A stretch of 64,000 nucleotides of DNA from Bradyrhizobium sp. OK095 (GTDB lineage: Bacteria > Pseudomonadota > Alphaproteobacteria > Rhizobiales > Xanthobacteraceae), in the NCBI RefSeq assembly GCF_900109945.1, contig NZ_FOBX01000009.1:124001-188000 (forward strand), written 5' to 3'. Each line of letters opens with the position of its first letter. Positions within the stretch are counted from its first letter, which is position 1. The notes under the pieces are model-generated. The model did not search any database. It was not told the origin of the DNA and worked only from the letters and a program-made list of their open reading frames with translations. A program made the position numbers and the translations under genes. This document shows, one piece after another, positions 34,951 to 44,167 of this stretch.

Positions 34951-35805
34951 TCACCACTTCAATTCGCGCATCAGCGCCTTCGGCGGATGGCCGAACAATT
35001 CCGTCACCGATTTCGGATCGAGCTGGTCGAGGCCCTCGAACTCCTCGGCATGGATGCCGCGGGTGACGAACAGGCAGTCGATGCCGAATTCGCGCGCGCC
35101 GGTTAAGTCAGTGCGGACGGAATCGCCGATCGCCAGCACCTTCTTCCGGTCGATCGTATGGCCCTGGCGTTCGCCGGCCAGCCGCATGGCGCGCTCGTAG
35201 ATCGGCCGGTGCGGCTTGCCGTAGAAGATCACCTCGCCGCCGAGCTCGCGATACAGCTCCGCGATCGCGCCGGCGCAATAGATCAGCCGGTCGCCACGCT
35301 CGACCACGATGTCGGGGTTGGCGCAGACCAGCGTCAGCTTGCGCTCGCGCGCCTTCAGCATCATGCCGCGATAGTCTTCCGCCGTCTCGGTCTCGTCGTC
35401 ATAGAGGCCGGTGCAGACGATGTAGTCGGCCTCTTCGAGCGGCGCGGTCACAGCGTCGAGGCCGCGATAGATCGAGTTGTCGCGCTCGGGGCCGAGCCAG
35501 AACATCTTGCTTCCGGGATGCTCGGCGACATAGAGCCGCGTCAAATCACCCGACGAGACGATCGCGTCATAGGTCTCATCCGCGACGCCGAGCTTGCGCA
35601 ATTGGCGCTGTACGGAGTCGGCCGGGCGTGGCGCATTGGTGATCAGGATCACCGTACCGCCGCGGCTGCGATAGGTGTGCAGCGCCTCGCAGGCTTCGGG
35701 GAAGGATTCCAGGCCGTTGTGAACCACGCCCCAGATGTCGCTGAGCACGACATCGACGCCGCCTACGAGTTCGCGCAGGCTTTCGGCGAAATGCAGCGTG
35801 GTCAT
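34951..35805 (-). CDS. HAD-superfamily class IIA phosphatase (TIGR01459-like)
   Basis: A 284-residue NagD-like HAD hydrolase. Motif I is VLSDIWGVVHNG (about 20; DxxGV form), motif II is LITNAPRP, and motif IV is GDSVRTDLTGA. The cap is class IIA. Known relatives dephosphorylate small sugars or nucleotides; the substrate here is unknown. It is 15 bases downstream of the EAL gene on the same strand, so cotranscription is possible. Confidence 0.9.
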   Translation of the reverse strand: MTTLHFAESLRELVGGVDVVLSDIWGVVHNGLESFPEACEALHTYRSRGGTVILITNAPRPADSVQRQLRKLGVADETYDAIVSSGDLTRLYVAEHPGSKMFWLGPERDNSIYRGLDAVTAPLEEADYIVCTGLYDDETETAEDYRGMMLKARERKLTLVCANPDIVVERGDRLIYCAGAIAELYRELGGEVIFYGKPHRPIYERAMRLAGERQGHTIDRKKVLAIGDSVRTDLTGAREFGIDCLFVTRGIHAEEFEGLDQLDPKSVTELFGHPPKALMRELKW

Positions 35806-35820
35806 GATGCGTGCGGCCGA

Positions 35821-37314
35821 TCAGATGCGGCGTGCGAGCGCGGCGTTGCCGGTGCTGACGCGTTGTGCCGAAGGCACGGCTGACGTCGCGCCAGATGTCG
35901 TGCCTTGGCTGGGGGGAGCGGAGCCATTGGATCCCTGAATATCCTGCGCCTGGTTCGGCGAGGCCCCGCCGGTAGCAGATGCCCCTTCTGGCCGCAATGG
36001 CCGGGGCGGCGCGAACAGGAACCCCTGGCCGAACCGCACGTCATAGTCGAGCAAGTCGACCACTGCACGCTCGCCTTCGATCCGTTCGGCGATCAGGTCG
36101 ATGCCGAAGCGGCCGAGCAGGTCGGAGAGGTCTGAGGGATGGATGTCGGAGGTCGAGGCCTGCCGGGGGTCGAGCAGGAGCGAGGCCGGCACCTTGATGA
36201 AGCGTACGCCGCGATCGGCGAGCTCGCGCGGCTCGATGCGCAGATCCGTGACGTGGTCCATCGAAAAGCGGAAGCCGCGCTGGGCCAGCGCTGCGAGGTT
36301 CTCGGTCTCGGCCGGACCGAGATTGCGGAAGGTCGACTGCTTGAACTCCAGCACCAGCGACGGCGCCAGCGCCCGGTTGGCCTCGAGGAAGTCGAGGCAC
36401 TGCGCGAAGCTGGTGGAATTGCCGAGCGTGGAGGCCGCGACGTTGCAGAACACGCCGACATCCTTGTTGCGCACCATCAGGCGCCGCAGCACCTGCACAC
36501 AGCGCAGCATCACCATGTTGTCGATGCGCCCGATCAGCCCGGAGGCCTCCGCAATGCTGATGAATTCCTCGGCGGCGATCAATTGATCGCGCTCGTCGCG
36601 CAGGCGCGTCACCGCCTCGTAAAACCGTACCTTGCGCTGCGGCAGCGTCACCATCGGCTGGAGGAAGATGTCGATGCGGTTCTCGTCGATGGCGTTGCGC
36701 AGCGTCGCCACCATCTGGGGCTGGTTGCGCCCATTGGCGACCTGAACGGGATTGGCGGCCTGGGTCTGGATCACCGGTGCGGCCGGCCGTGGCGGCGGTG
36801 CGGGAAGCGGGGGAGGGGCAGCCACTCGCTCCTCGAAGGTTGCAACCAGGTCGAGCGGCGCCTCCGGCTCTATTCTGGCAACCGGAGCGGGGGTCGGCGC
36901 CGGCGCGGCGCCGGCCAGCAGATCCTCATGGGTCGATACGGTGGTGGCGAGCTGCCTGACCAGCCCGCCGAGCTCGTTGATCTCGCCGATCACCGATTGA
37001 ACGCGGTCGGAGTTGGTCGAATTGGACGAGGCGACGCGTCCCTCGATCGCAGCTAACCGGCGGCCGAACTCGGCAACCTGGCGGGCGAGGTCGGCGGTGC
37101 CGCGCGAGAGGTCGGCGATCTGGCCGCCGACGTCACTGCGATCGCGTAGCCGCATCGACACCGCGTTGTAGAGGATCAAGAAGGTCAGCGCCGTCAGCGC
37201 CACGATCGCGGATTCGGTTCCGCTGATGCCGGCGACCGCGTAGAGCACAAGCCCGAGCGAGGCCGCGACCAGAACCATGCAGATGGCGATGAAGATCGTC
37301 GAAATGCGAATCAT
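35821..37314 (-). CDS. membrane protein with degenerate EAL domain
   Basis: A 497-residue protein. Two membrane segments (about 6-27 and 37-53) precede a coiled coil (about 60-105), a Pro-rich linker (about 130-190) and an EAL domain (about 205-460). The signature positions are changed: EAV for EAL, LEFKQS where LExTE is expected, DHVTDL where the DD pair is expected, and IKVPAS where KxD is expected. It should not hydrolyse c-di-GMP; it may bind it or a protein. Relatives of this type are linked to cell-cycle or motility control in Caulobacter and rhizobia (TipF-like), but I could not establish orthology. Confidence 0.85.
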   Translation of the reverse strand: MIRISTIFIAICMVLVAASLGLVLYAVAGISGTESAIVALTALTFLILYNAVSMRLRDRSDVGGQIADLSRGTADLARQVAEFGRRLAAIEGRVASSNSTNSDRVQSVIGEINELGGLVRQLATTVSTHEDLLAGAAPAPTPAPVARIEPEAPLDLVATFEERVAAPPPLPAPPPRPAAPVIQTQAANPVQVANGRNQPQMVATLRNAIDENRIDIFLQPMVTLPQRKVRFYEAVTRLRDERDQLIAAEEFISIAEASGLIGRIDNMVMLRCVQVLRRLMVRNKDVGVFCNVAASTLGNSTSFAQCLDFLEANRALAPSLVLEFKQSTFRNLGPAETENLAALAQRGFRFSMDHVTDLRIEPRELADRGVRFIKVPASLLLDPRQASTSDIHPSDLSDLLGRFGIDLIAERIEGERAVVDLLDYDVRFGQGFLFAPPRPLRPEGASATGGASPNQAQDIQGSNGSAPPSQGTTSGATSAVPSAQRVSTGNAALARRI

Positions 37315-37456
37315 GCCGCGCGTTACGCCTCAAGAGCTGACTGCCTCACCCGGGAAAACACGGGCCGCTGCGTGACCCCGTCGCGCCTCATGCTTCCCCA
37401 GCCGGCATGACCCTAACATCATTGTTGATTCGAGGGGATAGCAGCCTCTTTGCTGC

Positions 37457-39019
37457 TCATGTCAGTCCAGCCCGGCGAAAGCCCTCGAGGTAGTGCTCGC
37501 TGTCGGAGGCGAGCTTCATCGGCATGAACTCGGCGATCCAGGCGAGCGAGACATTCGGTTGGGCGCGGCGGAGTTCCCCAACGGCCGCGCGGGCGATCTC
37601 CATGTGTCCGGCCATGCCGGCGGCGGCGGCCAGCACCCGGTGCCCGCCGACGAAGTCGCTACGCTGGCGCAAGGACTCCTGGGCGAGCCGGATGGCTTCC
37701 TCGTAATCGCCGCCGAGGTAGCGGGCAAAGGCGGCGATGCCGAAATAGACCGGAGCATAGGGGTCGCGTGGGCTGAGGCGGATCGCCCGCCGCGCAGCCT
37801 CGTCGGCATCCTGCCAGCGGCCGCAATAACCGAGCGTCAGGCCATAATAGCCCTGCGCCAGCGCAAAGTTCGGATTGAGCCGCAGTGCGGTCTCGAACTC
37901 GGCCAGCGAGTCCTCGAACCGCCGCGCGAACAGGTCGACATGGCCGAGCGCATTATGGGCCCAGGCATCCTCGTCGTCGGCGCGGATCGCGGCCCTGGCC
38001 GCGCGCTCGGCGAGGGTTATTGCGCTCGCCATCTCCATCCAGCCCATATGCGCCGTAAACATGTAGCTGGTGCCGAGCAGGCCGAGCGCCTTGCCATAGT
38101 TCGGGTCGAGCGCGATGGCTTTTTCGAGCAGGGCCTGCGCCACGACATGATCCTGCCGCGTCACACGCCAGTAATGGGAGAGCGCGCGCATCACGAGATC
38201 CCAGGCATCCATGCTGTCGGGCGGCTTGCGCCGGGCGCGAAAGTTCTCCGCCGCGTAGAGCTGCGGCTCGATCGCGGCGACAATCGCCTCGGTGATCTCG
38301 TCCTGCACGGCGAAGACGTCGGCCAGTTCGCGGTCGTAGCGTTCGGCCCAGAGATGGCTGCCGGTGGCGACGTCGTTGAGCTGCGCATTGATGCGGACCC
38401 GGTCGCCGTCCTTGCGGACGCTGCCCTCGACGACATAGCGCACACCGAGTTCTTCCGCGACCTGCCGCAAATGGACCGCGCGGCCCTTGTAGATGAAGGA
38501 AGAGTTGCGCGCGATGACGAAAAACCAGCGCAGCTTCGATAGCGCGGTGATGATGTCCTCGCTGATGCCGTCGGAGAAATAATCCTGCTCGGCCTCGCCG
38601 CTCATGTTGGTGAAGGGCAGGACCGCGATCGCCGGACGATCCGGCAGCGGCAATCCCGCCGATGCGGCGTTGGACGGTCCGGCTGGTGCAGCTTGCGTGG
38701 CCGCCGAAGAAAGCTCTGTGACCTCACCCACAAACCGCACGCCCTTGCGTGCGATGGTGCGGATCAAGCGCTGCTCCTCGCCATTGTCGCCAACCGCGCG
38801 TCGCGCGGCGTTGATCCGGCTGGTCAGCGTCGATTCCGAGACGACGCGGCCGTTCCAGATCGCGTCGAGCAGATTGTCTCGCGTCACCACGCGCTCGCGG
38901 TTACGAACGAGGTAGATGAGGAGATCGAACACCTGGGGCTCGAGCGCGATCAGCGCGTCCGCACGCCGCAATTCGCGGCGCTCGGGGTCGAGCAAAAAAT
39001 CCTCAAACCGAAACGTCAC
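37457..39019 (-). CDS. winged-helix transcriptional regulator with TPR repeats
   Basis: A 520-residue protein. An OmpR/CadC-type winged helix (about 1-95, with RRELRRADALIALEPQVFDLLIYL) is followed by a TolB-like adenylate-cyclase-associated domain (about 125-250, IAVLPFTNMSGE and YVVEGSVRKDGDRVRI) and TPR units (about 290-490). No membrane segment or cyclase catalytic domain is visible. Such proteins are numerous in Bradyrhizobium and regulate unknown targets. It is divergent from the methyltransferase gene across 122 bases. Confidence 0.88.
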   Translation of the reverse strand: MTFRFEDFLLDPERRELRRADALIALEPQVFDLLIYLVRNRERVVTRDNLLDAIWNGRVVSESTLTSRINAARRAVGDNGEEQRLIRTIARKGVRFVGEVTELSSAATQAAPAGPSNAASAGLPLPDRPAIAVLPFTNMSGEAEQDYFSDGISEDIITALSKLRWFFVIARNSSFIYKGRAVHLRQVAEELGVRYVVEGSVRKDGDRVRINAQLNDVATGSHLWAERYDRELADVFAVQDEITEAIVAAIEPQLYAAENFRARRKPPDSMDAWDLVMRALSHYWRVTRQDHVVAQALLEKAIALDPNYGKALGLLGTSYMFTAHMGWMEMASAITLAERAARAAIRADDEDAWAHNALGHVDLFARRFEDSLAEFETALRLNPNFALAQGYYGLTLGYCGRWQDADEAARRAIRLSPRDPYAPVYFGIAAFARYLGGDYEEAIRLAQESLRQRSDFVGGHRVLAAAAGMAGHMEIARAAVGELRRAQPNVSLAWIAEFMPMKLASDSEHYLEGFRRAGLT

Positions 39020-39141
39020 TCGTCCTCCTCGGCTCCCGCTGGGAAATCAAGGCGCTCTCAGCGTAAAATAACGCCGCTCTCAAGGCCAGCGGACCGCACG
39101 CGCCCTATCGTCCCGGCGTTTTCAACCGCAGGAGATTGCTC

Positions 39142-39975
39142 ATGTCGACATCCGCCGTACTCAAGCCGGCCGCACCCGATCTCGCCGCCGTCAAGCAGCG
39201 CCAGCACGGCGCCTGGTCGTCCGGCGACTATGCCGTGGTCGGCACCACCTTGCAGATCGTCGGCGAGCAGCTCTGTGAGGCACTCGACATACGCGCCGGC
39301 AGCAAGGTGCTGGACGTTGCCGCCGGCAACGGTAATGCGACGCTGGCCGCGGCACGGCGCTGGTGTGACGTCACATCCACCGACTATGTGCCGGAGCTGC
39401 TCAAGCGCGGACAGGAGCGTGCGGCGGCGGACCATCTGAAGGTCGAATTCCGCGAGGCTGATGCCGAAGCGCTGCCGTTTGCCGACGCGAGCTACGACGT
39501 CGTTGTCTCGACTTTCGGCGTCATGTTCACGCCGGACCAGGACAAGGCGGCCTCCGAGCTCGCGCGGGTCTGCAAATCCGGCGGCAAGATCGGCCTCGCC
39601 AACTGGACGCCGCAAGGTTTTATTGGCCAGCTCTTCAAGACCATCGGCAAGCATTTGCCGCCGCCGGCCGGCGTGAAGTCGCCGGCGCTGTGGGGCACGC
39701 AGGCCCGGCTCGAGGAGATGTTCGTCAGCAAGGCTTCCGAGATCGCCGCCGAGCCGCGCATGTTCGTGTTCCGCTATCGCTCGCCGGAGCATTGGCTCGA
39801 GATCTTCAAGACCTTTTACGGGCCCACGTTGAAGGCGTTTGCCGCGCTGGACGAGCGTGGTCAGGACGCGCTGAAGCGCGATCTCCTGGCGCTGCTCGGC
39901 GAGTTCAACCATGCCGATGACGGCACGATTGTCGTGCACAGCGAATATCTGGAAGCGGTGATCACCAAGCGCTGA
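39142..39975 (+). CDS. class I SAM-dependent methyltransferase
   Basis: A 277-residue methyltransferase of the UbiE/Methyltransf_11 type. The SAM loop VLDVAAGNGNATLAA is at about 55 and the acidic strand EFREADAEALPF at about 102, with VVSTFGVMFTPDQDKA after. Substrate unknown. GGAG at 39131-39134 sits 7 bases before ATG 39142. It is transcribed away from the winged-helix/TPR regulator gene, a common layout for a regulator and its target; that link is inference. Confidence 0.85.
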   Translation: MSTSAVLKPAAPDLAAVKQRQHGAWSSGDYAVVGTTLQIVGEQLCEALDIRAGSKVLDVAAGNGNATLAAARRWCDVTSTDYVPELLKRGQERAAADHLKVEFREADAEALPFADASYDVVVSTFGVMFTPDQDKAASELARVCKSGGKIGLANWTPQGFIGQLFKTIGKHLPPPAGVKSPALWGTQARLEEMFVSKASEIAAEPRMFVFRYRSPEHWLEIFKTFYGPTLKAFAALDERGQDALKRDLLALLGEFNHADDGTIVVHSEYLEAVITKR

Positions 39976-40021
39976 TGCGGAGTGCGGTCAGGCCGGAGGA
40001 ACTCCGGCCTGGCGACCGCCG

Positions 40022-41077
40022 TCAGGGAGCAATCGTGGCCTGCCGCTCGATCTCGGAATTCAGCTCGGCGCCGAACATGATCACGATGGCCGACATCCAC
40101 ATCCACGTCATCAAGCCGATCGCCGCGCCGAGCGAGCCGTAAGTCGCGCTGTAATTAGCGAAGGCCGAGAGATACCAGGACAGCAGTGCCGAGCCGACGA
40201 GCCAGAGCAGCGCGGCCGCGACGGCACCGATGCTCAACCATTGCCAGCGCGGCGCGTCGCGGCTGGGTGCAAAGCGATAAAGGATTGCGAGCGCGCCCAG
40301 CAAAATGACGAGCAGCAGCGGCCATCGCACAAGCGCGACGATCAGCTTGCTCTCGGGGGCAATGCCGAGATGATCGAGCGCCAGCGGAAAGGCGACCACG
40401 GCGCCGACCATCAGCAGCAGCGCGGCGATGCTACCGACCGTGAAGGTCAGGGACATCAGGTTTAGCTTGATAAAACTGCGCTTCTCGCGCGCCTCATAGG
40501 CGACGTTGAGGGCGTCGAAGATCGATTTGACGCCGGCATTGGCGCTCCAGATCGCGAGCACGAGGCCGAACGTGAACGTGGCGCCGAGTGCGGTATTGCC
40601 TTTCGAGACCACGCGCGCGACCTGATCCTCGACGATCTGGAACGTGCCCGTCGGCAGCATCAACGCAAGCGTCTGCAGATTGTCGCTGACGGTCGAAGGA
40701 TCGGCGAACAATCCGTAGGACGAGACCAGTGCGGTCACAGCGGGAAAGATCGCGAGCAGCCCGAAGAACACGACGCCGCCGGCGGTTGCGAGCAGGCGAT
40801 CCTCGTCGATACGTTGATAGGTGCGCCAGAGAATGTCCTTCCAGCCGGCCCAAGGGATCGCGAACGGACTTTTGGCGCGGCGGCCGTGGCCAGGCTGCAG
40901 AGCCGCGCCCACTGGGCTCGTTTCCGGTGAATTTGCTTCACCATTGCGATAGTCGTGCGGTGGCCCGGAGCGGACGAGTCCGGATTCCTGAAAATAGCGT
41001 TCTGCGGTCAGCACCAAGACGGCCGTGGCGGCAACCAGCAGCCACGAGTCGAGCTGCTCGGTCCGCCGCGCGCGCAT
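40022..41077 (-). CDS. YihY/BrkB-family membrane protein
   Basis: A 351-residue protein. A first hydrophobic segment (about 12-26), a charged 60-residue linker, then the YihY/BrkB core with about six membrane segments from 90 to 345. GGVVFFGLLAIFPAVTALVS and the ATYGSLGAAIGLMTWMW segment are typical. The function of the family is not settled. It follows the small membrane protein gene by one base, so the pair is an operon. Confidence 0.88.
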   Translation of the reverse strand: MRARRTEQLDSWLLVAATAVLVLTAERYFQESGLVRSGPPHDYRNGEANSPETSPVGAALQPGHGRRAKSPFAIPWAGWKDILWRTYQRIDEDRLLATAGGVVFFGLLAIFPAVTALVSSYGLFADPSTVSDNLQTLALMLPTGTFQIVEDQVARVVSKGNTALGATFTFGLVLAIWSANAGVKSIFDALNVAYEAREKRSFIKLNLMSLTFTVGSIAALLLMVGAVVAFPLALDHLGIAPESKLIVALVRWPLLLVILLGALAILYRFAPSRDAPRWQWLSIGAVAAALLWLVGSALLSWYLSAFANYSATYGSLGAAIGLMTWMWMSAIVIMFGAELNSEIERQATIAP

Positions 41078-41078
41078 G

Positions 41079-41678
41079 TCAGGCGTCCAATCCGTGTCCG
41101 TGGCGCCTGCGTCGCGCGGCGGTGAAGCCGAGTAGCCCGACGGCTGCGAGCATCACACCAAGTTGCACGGGGCGGTTCGGGCGAGCCGACGAGGCCTTGC
41201 CGCCATGGCTGCGTTCTTGGCTGCGTTCGCCCGCCGCAAGCGGTGCCAGAGGAATCGCTGTCGCCACCTCCTTGACCGCCTGCTTGACCGTCCCACGCGG
41301 GATCCGTGGGGTGGCGATCGCCACCCGCAGGCGGCTGGCGAGCGGCAAGATCGGTCGGGTCCGACGATTCATCTGGGCCATGGCGACGCCGGCGCAGGCC
41401 GCGGCCATCGCCAACAGCACGACCGTAACGGCACCAAAACCCCCGAATTGTCCGTATGTGATCGCGATCCAGCGGTACAGGGCGATCAGGCCGACGAAAA
41501 AAGCCGCGACAACGAACAGGGCCGCCACCGCGAACAGTCCGCCGGCGACTGCGTAAGACGTTACCTTGCCGGTCGCGTGGCTGGTGCGGTCACGCAGATA
41601 AGATTGCGTGGCGCGCTTGAGATGGTTGAGTTTCAGCGCCATGCCGGCGCGCAGCAATTCGCCCGATGGTGCGAGCAT
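41079..41678 (-). CDS. phage-holin-like small membrane protein
   Basis: A 199-residue protein with two adjacent membrane segments (about 42-72 and 78-103) and a third hydrophobic stretch near the C terminus (VQLGVMLAAVGLLGFTAA) before a basic RRRR tail. The layout matches small phage-holin-family proteins often found beside YihY genes; that name does not imply lysis. GGAGGA sits 7 bases before ATG 41678, which is preferred over a TTG 15 bases upstream. Confidence 0.7.
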   Translation of the reverse strand: MLAPSGELLRAGMALKLNHLKRATQSYLRDRTSHATGKVTSYAVAGGLFAVAALFVVAAFFVGLIALYRWIAITYGQFGGFGAVTVVLLAMAAACAGVAMAQMNRRTRPILPLASRLRVAIATPRIPRGTVKQAVKEVATAIPLAPLAAGERSQERSHGGKASSARPNRPVQLGVMLAAVGLLGFTAARRRRHGHGLDA

Positions 41679-41762
41679 GCGGACATCCTCCAAGACATTC
41701 GTCGGGGGATGAACGTGACGGGATTTGACTTGTTCCGCGCGGAGCGCAGCTGTCGTGATGGA

Positions 41763-42722
41763 TCAGCCGAGATCCGCGGCCGAAATCCAGAACACCTCGC
41801 CCTCGGAGTCTTCGGTGTCCAGCCAGAGCAACGGCAGCTCCGGAAACGCCTCGTCGACCAGGTCGCGGCCGCGGCCGATCTCGCAGATCAGCCCGCCATC
41901 CGGCGTCAGGTAATCGGGCGCCTCGCGCAGGATGCGGCGCACGACGTCGAGACCGTCCGGGCCGCCGTCGAAGGCGAGTTTTGGCTCGGCCCGGCATTCC
42001 GGCGGCAGCGCGGCCATGCCTTCGGCATCGACATAGGGCGGGTTGGTGATGATCAAATCGTATTTGTTGCCGCCGAGCGGGGCGAACAGATCGCCGCGAT
42101 ACAGGCTGATCCGGTCATCAAGCCCATGTTCGCTGACATTTCGTGTGGCGACTTCGAGTGCGCCCTTGGAGATGTCGACGGCGTCGACCGCGGCATTCGG
42201 GAAATGGTACGCGGCAAGGACGGCGAGACACCCTGAGCCGGTGCAGAGATCGAGCACGCGTTCGACGGCCGTGGGGTCGTCGATCAGCGAGCCTGCCTCG
42301 CTATCGGCGCCGAAATGCGACTCCAGCAACTCGCCGATGAAGGAGCGCGGAACGATGACGCGCTCGTCGACATAGAACGGCAGGCCGCGCATGTAGATCT
42401 TGTTGACGAGATAGGCGGCCGGTTTGCGCGTGGTGACGCGCTGATGGATCAGGTCGAGGATGGTCTTGCCTTCCGCGGCTGCGACGCGGGCATGGGCAAA
42501 ACCCTCGAACTGGTCGGGATTGAGATGCAGCGCCTCGCCGATCAGGAAGGCGGCTTCCGAAACCGGATCGGTCGTGCCATGGGCAAAGGCGAGCTTGGCC
42601 TCGACAAAGCGGCTCACCGCATAGCGGACGAAATCGAGCAGCGTGAGAAGCTCGCTGGGGCCGACTTTGGCGAACTTTGGTGCAGCGCGGCTGCGCACGG
42701 TCTTTTTCGAAACTCTCACCAT
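41763..42722 (-). CDS. prmB: ribosomal protein L3 glutamine methyltransferase
   Basis: A 319-residue N5-glutamine methyltransferase. The SAM loop VLDLCTGSGCLAVLAA, acidic residue in VDAVDISKGAL and the catalytic ITNPPYVDAEGM are diagnostic of the HemK/PrmB family. The PrmB N domain (EAAFLIGEALHLN) favours PrmB over PrmC. The start codon shares a base with the moaE stop (42722), so it is translated with moaE. Confidence 0.9.
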   Translation of the reverse strand: MVRVSKKTVRSRAAPKFAKVGPSELLTLLDFVRYAVSRFVEAKLAFAHGTTDPVSEAAFLIGEALHLNPDQFEGFAHARVAAAEGKTILDLIHQRVTTRKPAAYLVNKIYMRGLPFYVDERVIVPRSFIGELLESHFGADSEAGSLIDDPTAVERVLDLCTGSGCLAVLAAYHFPNAAVDAVDISKGALEVATRNVSEHGLDDRISLYRGDLFAPLGGNKYDLIITNPPYVDAEGMAALPPECRAEPKLAFDGGPDGLDVVRRILREAPDYLTPDGGLICEIGRGRDLVDEAFPELPLLWLDTEDSEGEVFWISAADLG

Positions 42723-43204
42723 CAGGATTTCGTCCAGCGTGCGGCGGCTTCGTCGTCACGGGTGTGGGCCTCGACCCAGCCGGTGCCGGTGGCGCTCTCT
42801 TCCTTCTTCCAGAACGGCGCGCTGGTCTTGAGGTAATCCATCAGGAACTCAGCTGCCTGGAACGCGCCCTGGCGGTGCTGTGACGCCGTCAGCACCAGCA
42901 CGATGTTCTGGCCGGGCATGAACCGGCCGACGCGGTGGATGATGGTGACGCCGTTGAGCGGCCAGCGCGATGTGGCTTCGTCAGCATGGCGCTTGATCTC
43001 GTCTTCCGCCATGCCGGGATAATGTTCGAGCGTGAGCGCAGAAACCTTCGCGCTGTCGTCGTCCGCGCGGCAGATGCCGGAGAAGCTGACGACGGCGCCG
43101 ATGTCGGTGCGGCTTTTGGTCAGCATCGCGATCTCGCGCGCGATATCGAAATCGTCTTGCTGGATGCGGATGGTGACAGAGCAGGCAGTGACAGGGGAGA
43201 TCAT
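42722..43204 (-). CDS. moaE: molybdopterin synthase catalytic subunit
   Basis: A 160-residue MoaE. VVSFSGICRAD, LTLEHYPGMAEDEI, IIHRVGRFMPGQNIVLV and the active-site region FLMDYLKTSAPFWKKE are present, the last holding the catalytic lysines. With MoaD it converts cyclic pyranopterin to molybdopterin. moaD is 3 bases upstream. The molybdenum cofactor is needed by CO dehydrogenase, whose genes start at the right edge of the window, but that link is general. Confidence 0.96.
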   Translation of the reverse strand: MISPVTACSVTIRIQQDDFDIAREIAMLTKSRTDIGAVVSFSGICRADDDSAKVSALTLEHYPGMAEDEIKRHADEATSRWPLNGVTIIHRVGRFMPGQNIVLVLTASQHRQGAFQAAEFLMDYLKTSAPFWKKEESATGTGWVEAHTRDDEAAARWTKS

Positions 43205-43207
43205 GGC

Positions 43208-43459
43208 CTAGCCGCCGGTCATCGGCGGGAAGAACGCGATCTCGCGGGCGCCGGCGATGGCGGCGTCGGACTTGACGTGTGTGTGGTCGATCGCAGTGCG
43301 GATGACCTTCGGCTTCTCGAAGGCGTAGGCATAGGCCTCGCTGCGGCCGGACAGCCAGGCGATCAGCTCCTCCACGGTGCGGACGGTTGCGGGCGGCTCG
43401 ATGGTTTCTTCCGCCTTGCCGACGCGCTCGCGCACCCAGGCGAAATACTTCACCTTCAT
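43208..43459 (-). CDS. moaD: molybdopterin synthase sulfur carrier subunit
   Basis: An 83-residue ubiquitin-fold protein ending in the Gly-Gly tail (FFPPMTGG) that becomes a thiocarboxylate. MKVKYFAWVRERVG is the usual start. It carries sulfur to MoaE. The ATG overlaps the pgsA stop by 4 bases (ATGA), giving a pgsA-moaD-moaE-prmB operon. Confidence 0.96.
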   Translation of the reverse strand: MKVKYFAWVRERVGKAEETIEPPATVRTVEELIAWLSGRSEAYAYAFEKPKVIRTAIDHTHVKSDAAIAGAREIAFFPPMTGG

Positions 43460-44073
43460 CCCTCATCCTCCTTGATGAGGTGATGGATGCCGGCGCGGAA
43501 ATAGTCGTAGCCGGTGTACATGGTCAGGATCGCCGAGGCCCACAGCAGCGCCAGTCCGATCATCGAGACCATGGGCAGCACCTCGTCGCCGGCAGGTCCA
43601 GCGAGCAGGAAGCCGATGGCGATGAGCTGGACGGTGGTCTTCCACTTGGCGAGCTTGGTCACGGGAACGCTCACCCGCAGCGCGGCGAGATATTCGCGCA
43701 GGCCCGAGACCAGGATCTCGCGGCACAGGATCACGATGGCGGCCCACAGCGACCAGCCATGGATGATGCCGTCGGCGGCCAGCATCAGCAGGCAGGAGGC
43801 GACCAGCAGCTTGTCGGCGATCGGATCAAGCATCCGGCCGAACGCCGATTGCTGATTCCAGATTCGCGCGTAATAGCCGTCGAGGTAATCGGTCACTGCC
43901 GCCGCGATGAAGATGGCGACCGCGACCCAGCGCAACCACAGCGGCTGATCCAGAATCGATTGTGCATAGATGCACCCGATCACGACCGGGATCGCGGCGA
44001 TCCGGCCATAGGTCAGGAGATTCGGGAGGGACATCGCGCGGCTGGTCGTCCCTCGTGTCGTGGCGATGTTCAT
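43456..44073 (-). CDS. pgsA: phosphatidylglycerophosphate synthase
   Basis: A 205-residue CDP-alcohol phosphotransferase. The signature DYLDGYYAR ... GRMLDPIADK contains the D-x2-DG-x2-AR-x8-G-x3-D-x3-D metal site. There are about five membrane segments. It makes phosphatidylglycerol phosphate from CDP-diacylglycerol and glycerol 3-phosphate. ATG 44073 is taken because it has GGACGG upstream; the frame reaches 44085. It follows uvrC, 94 bases apart. Confidence 0.95.
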   Translation of the reverse strand: MNIATTRGTTSRAMSLPNLLTYGRIAAIPVVIGCIYAQSILDQPLWLRWVAVAIFIAAAVTDYLDGYYARIWNQQSAFGRMLDPIADKLLVASCLLMLAADGIIHGWSLWAAIVILCREILVSGLREYLAALRVSVPVTKLAKWKTTVQLIAIGFLLAGPAGDEVLPMVSMIGLALLWASAILTMYTGYDYFRAGIHHLIKEDEG

Positions 44074-44167
44074 CCGTCCTACCAATACCGCTCAAGCCTG
44101 AAGGTCAACCGTCCGCTCCCAAATGGGGTGCGGGATGCGACGACCATATGACTACGGTCCCCTAAGT

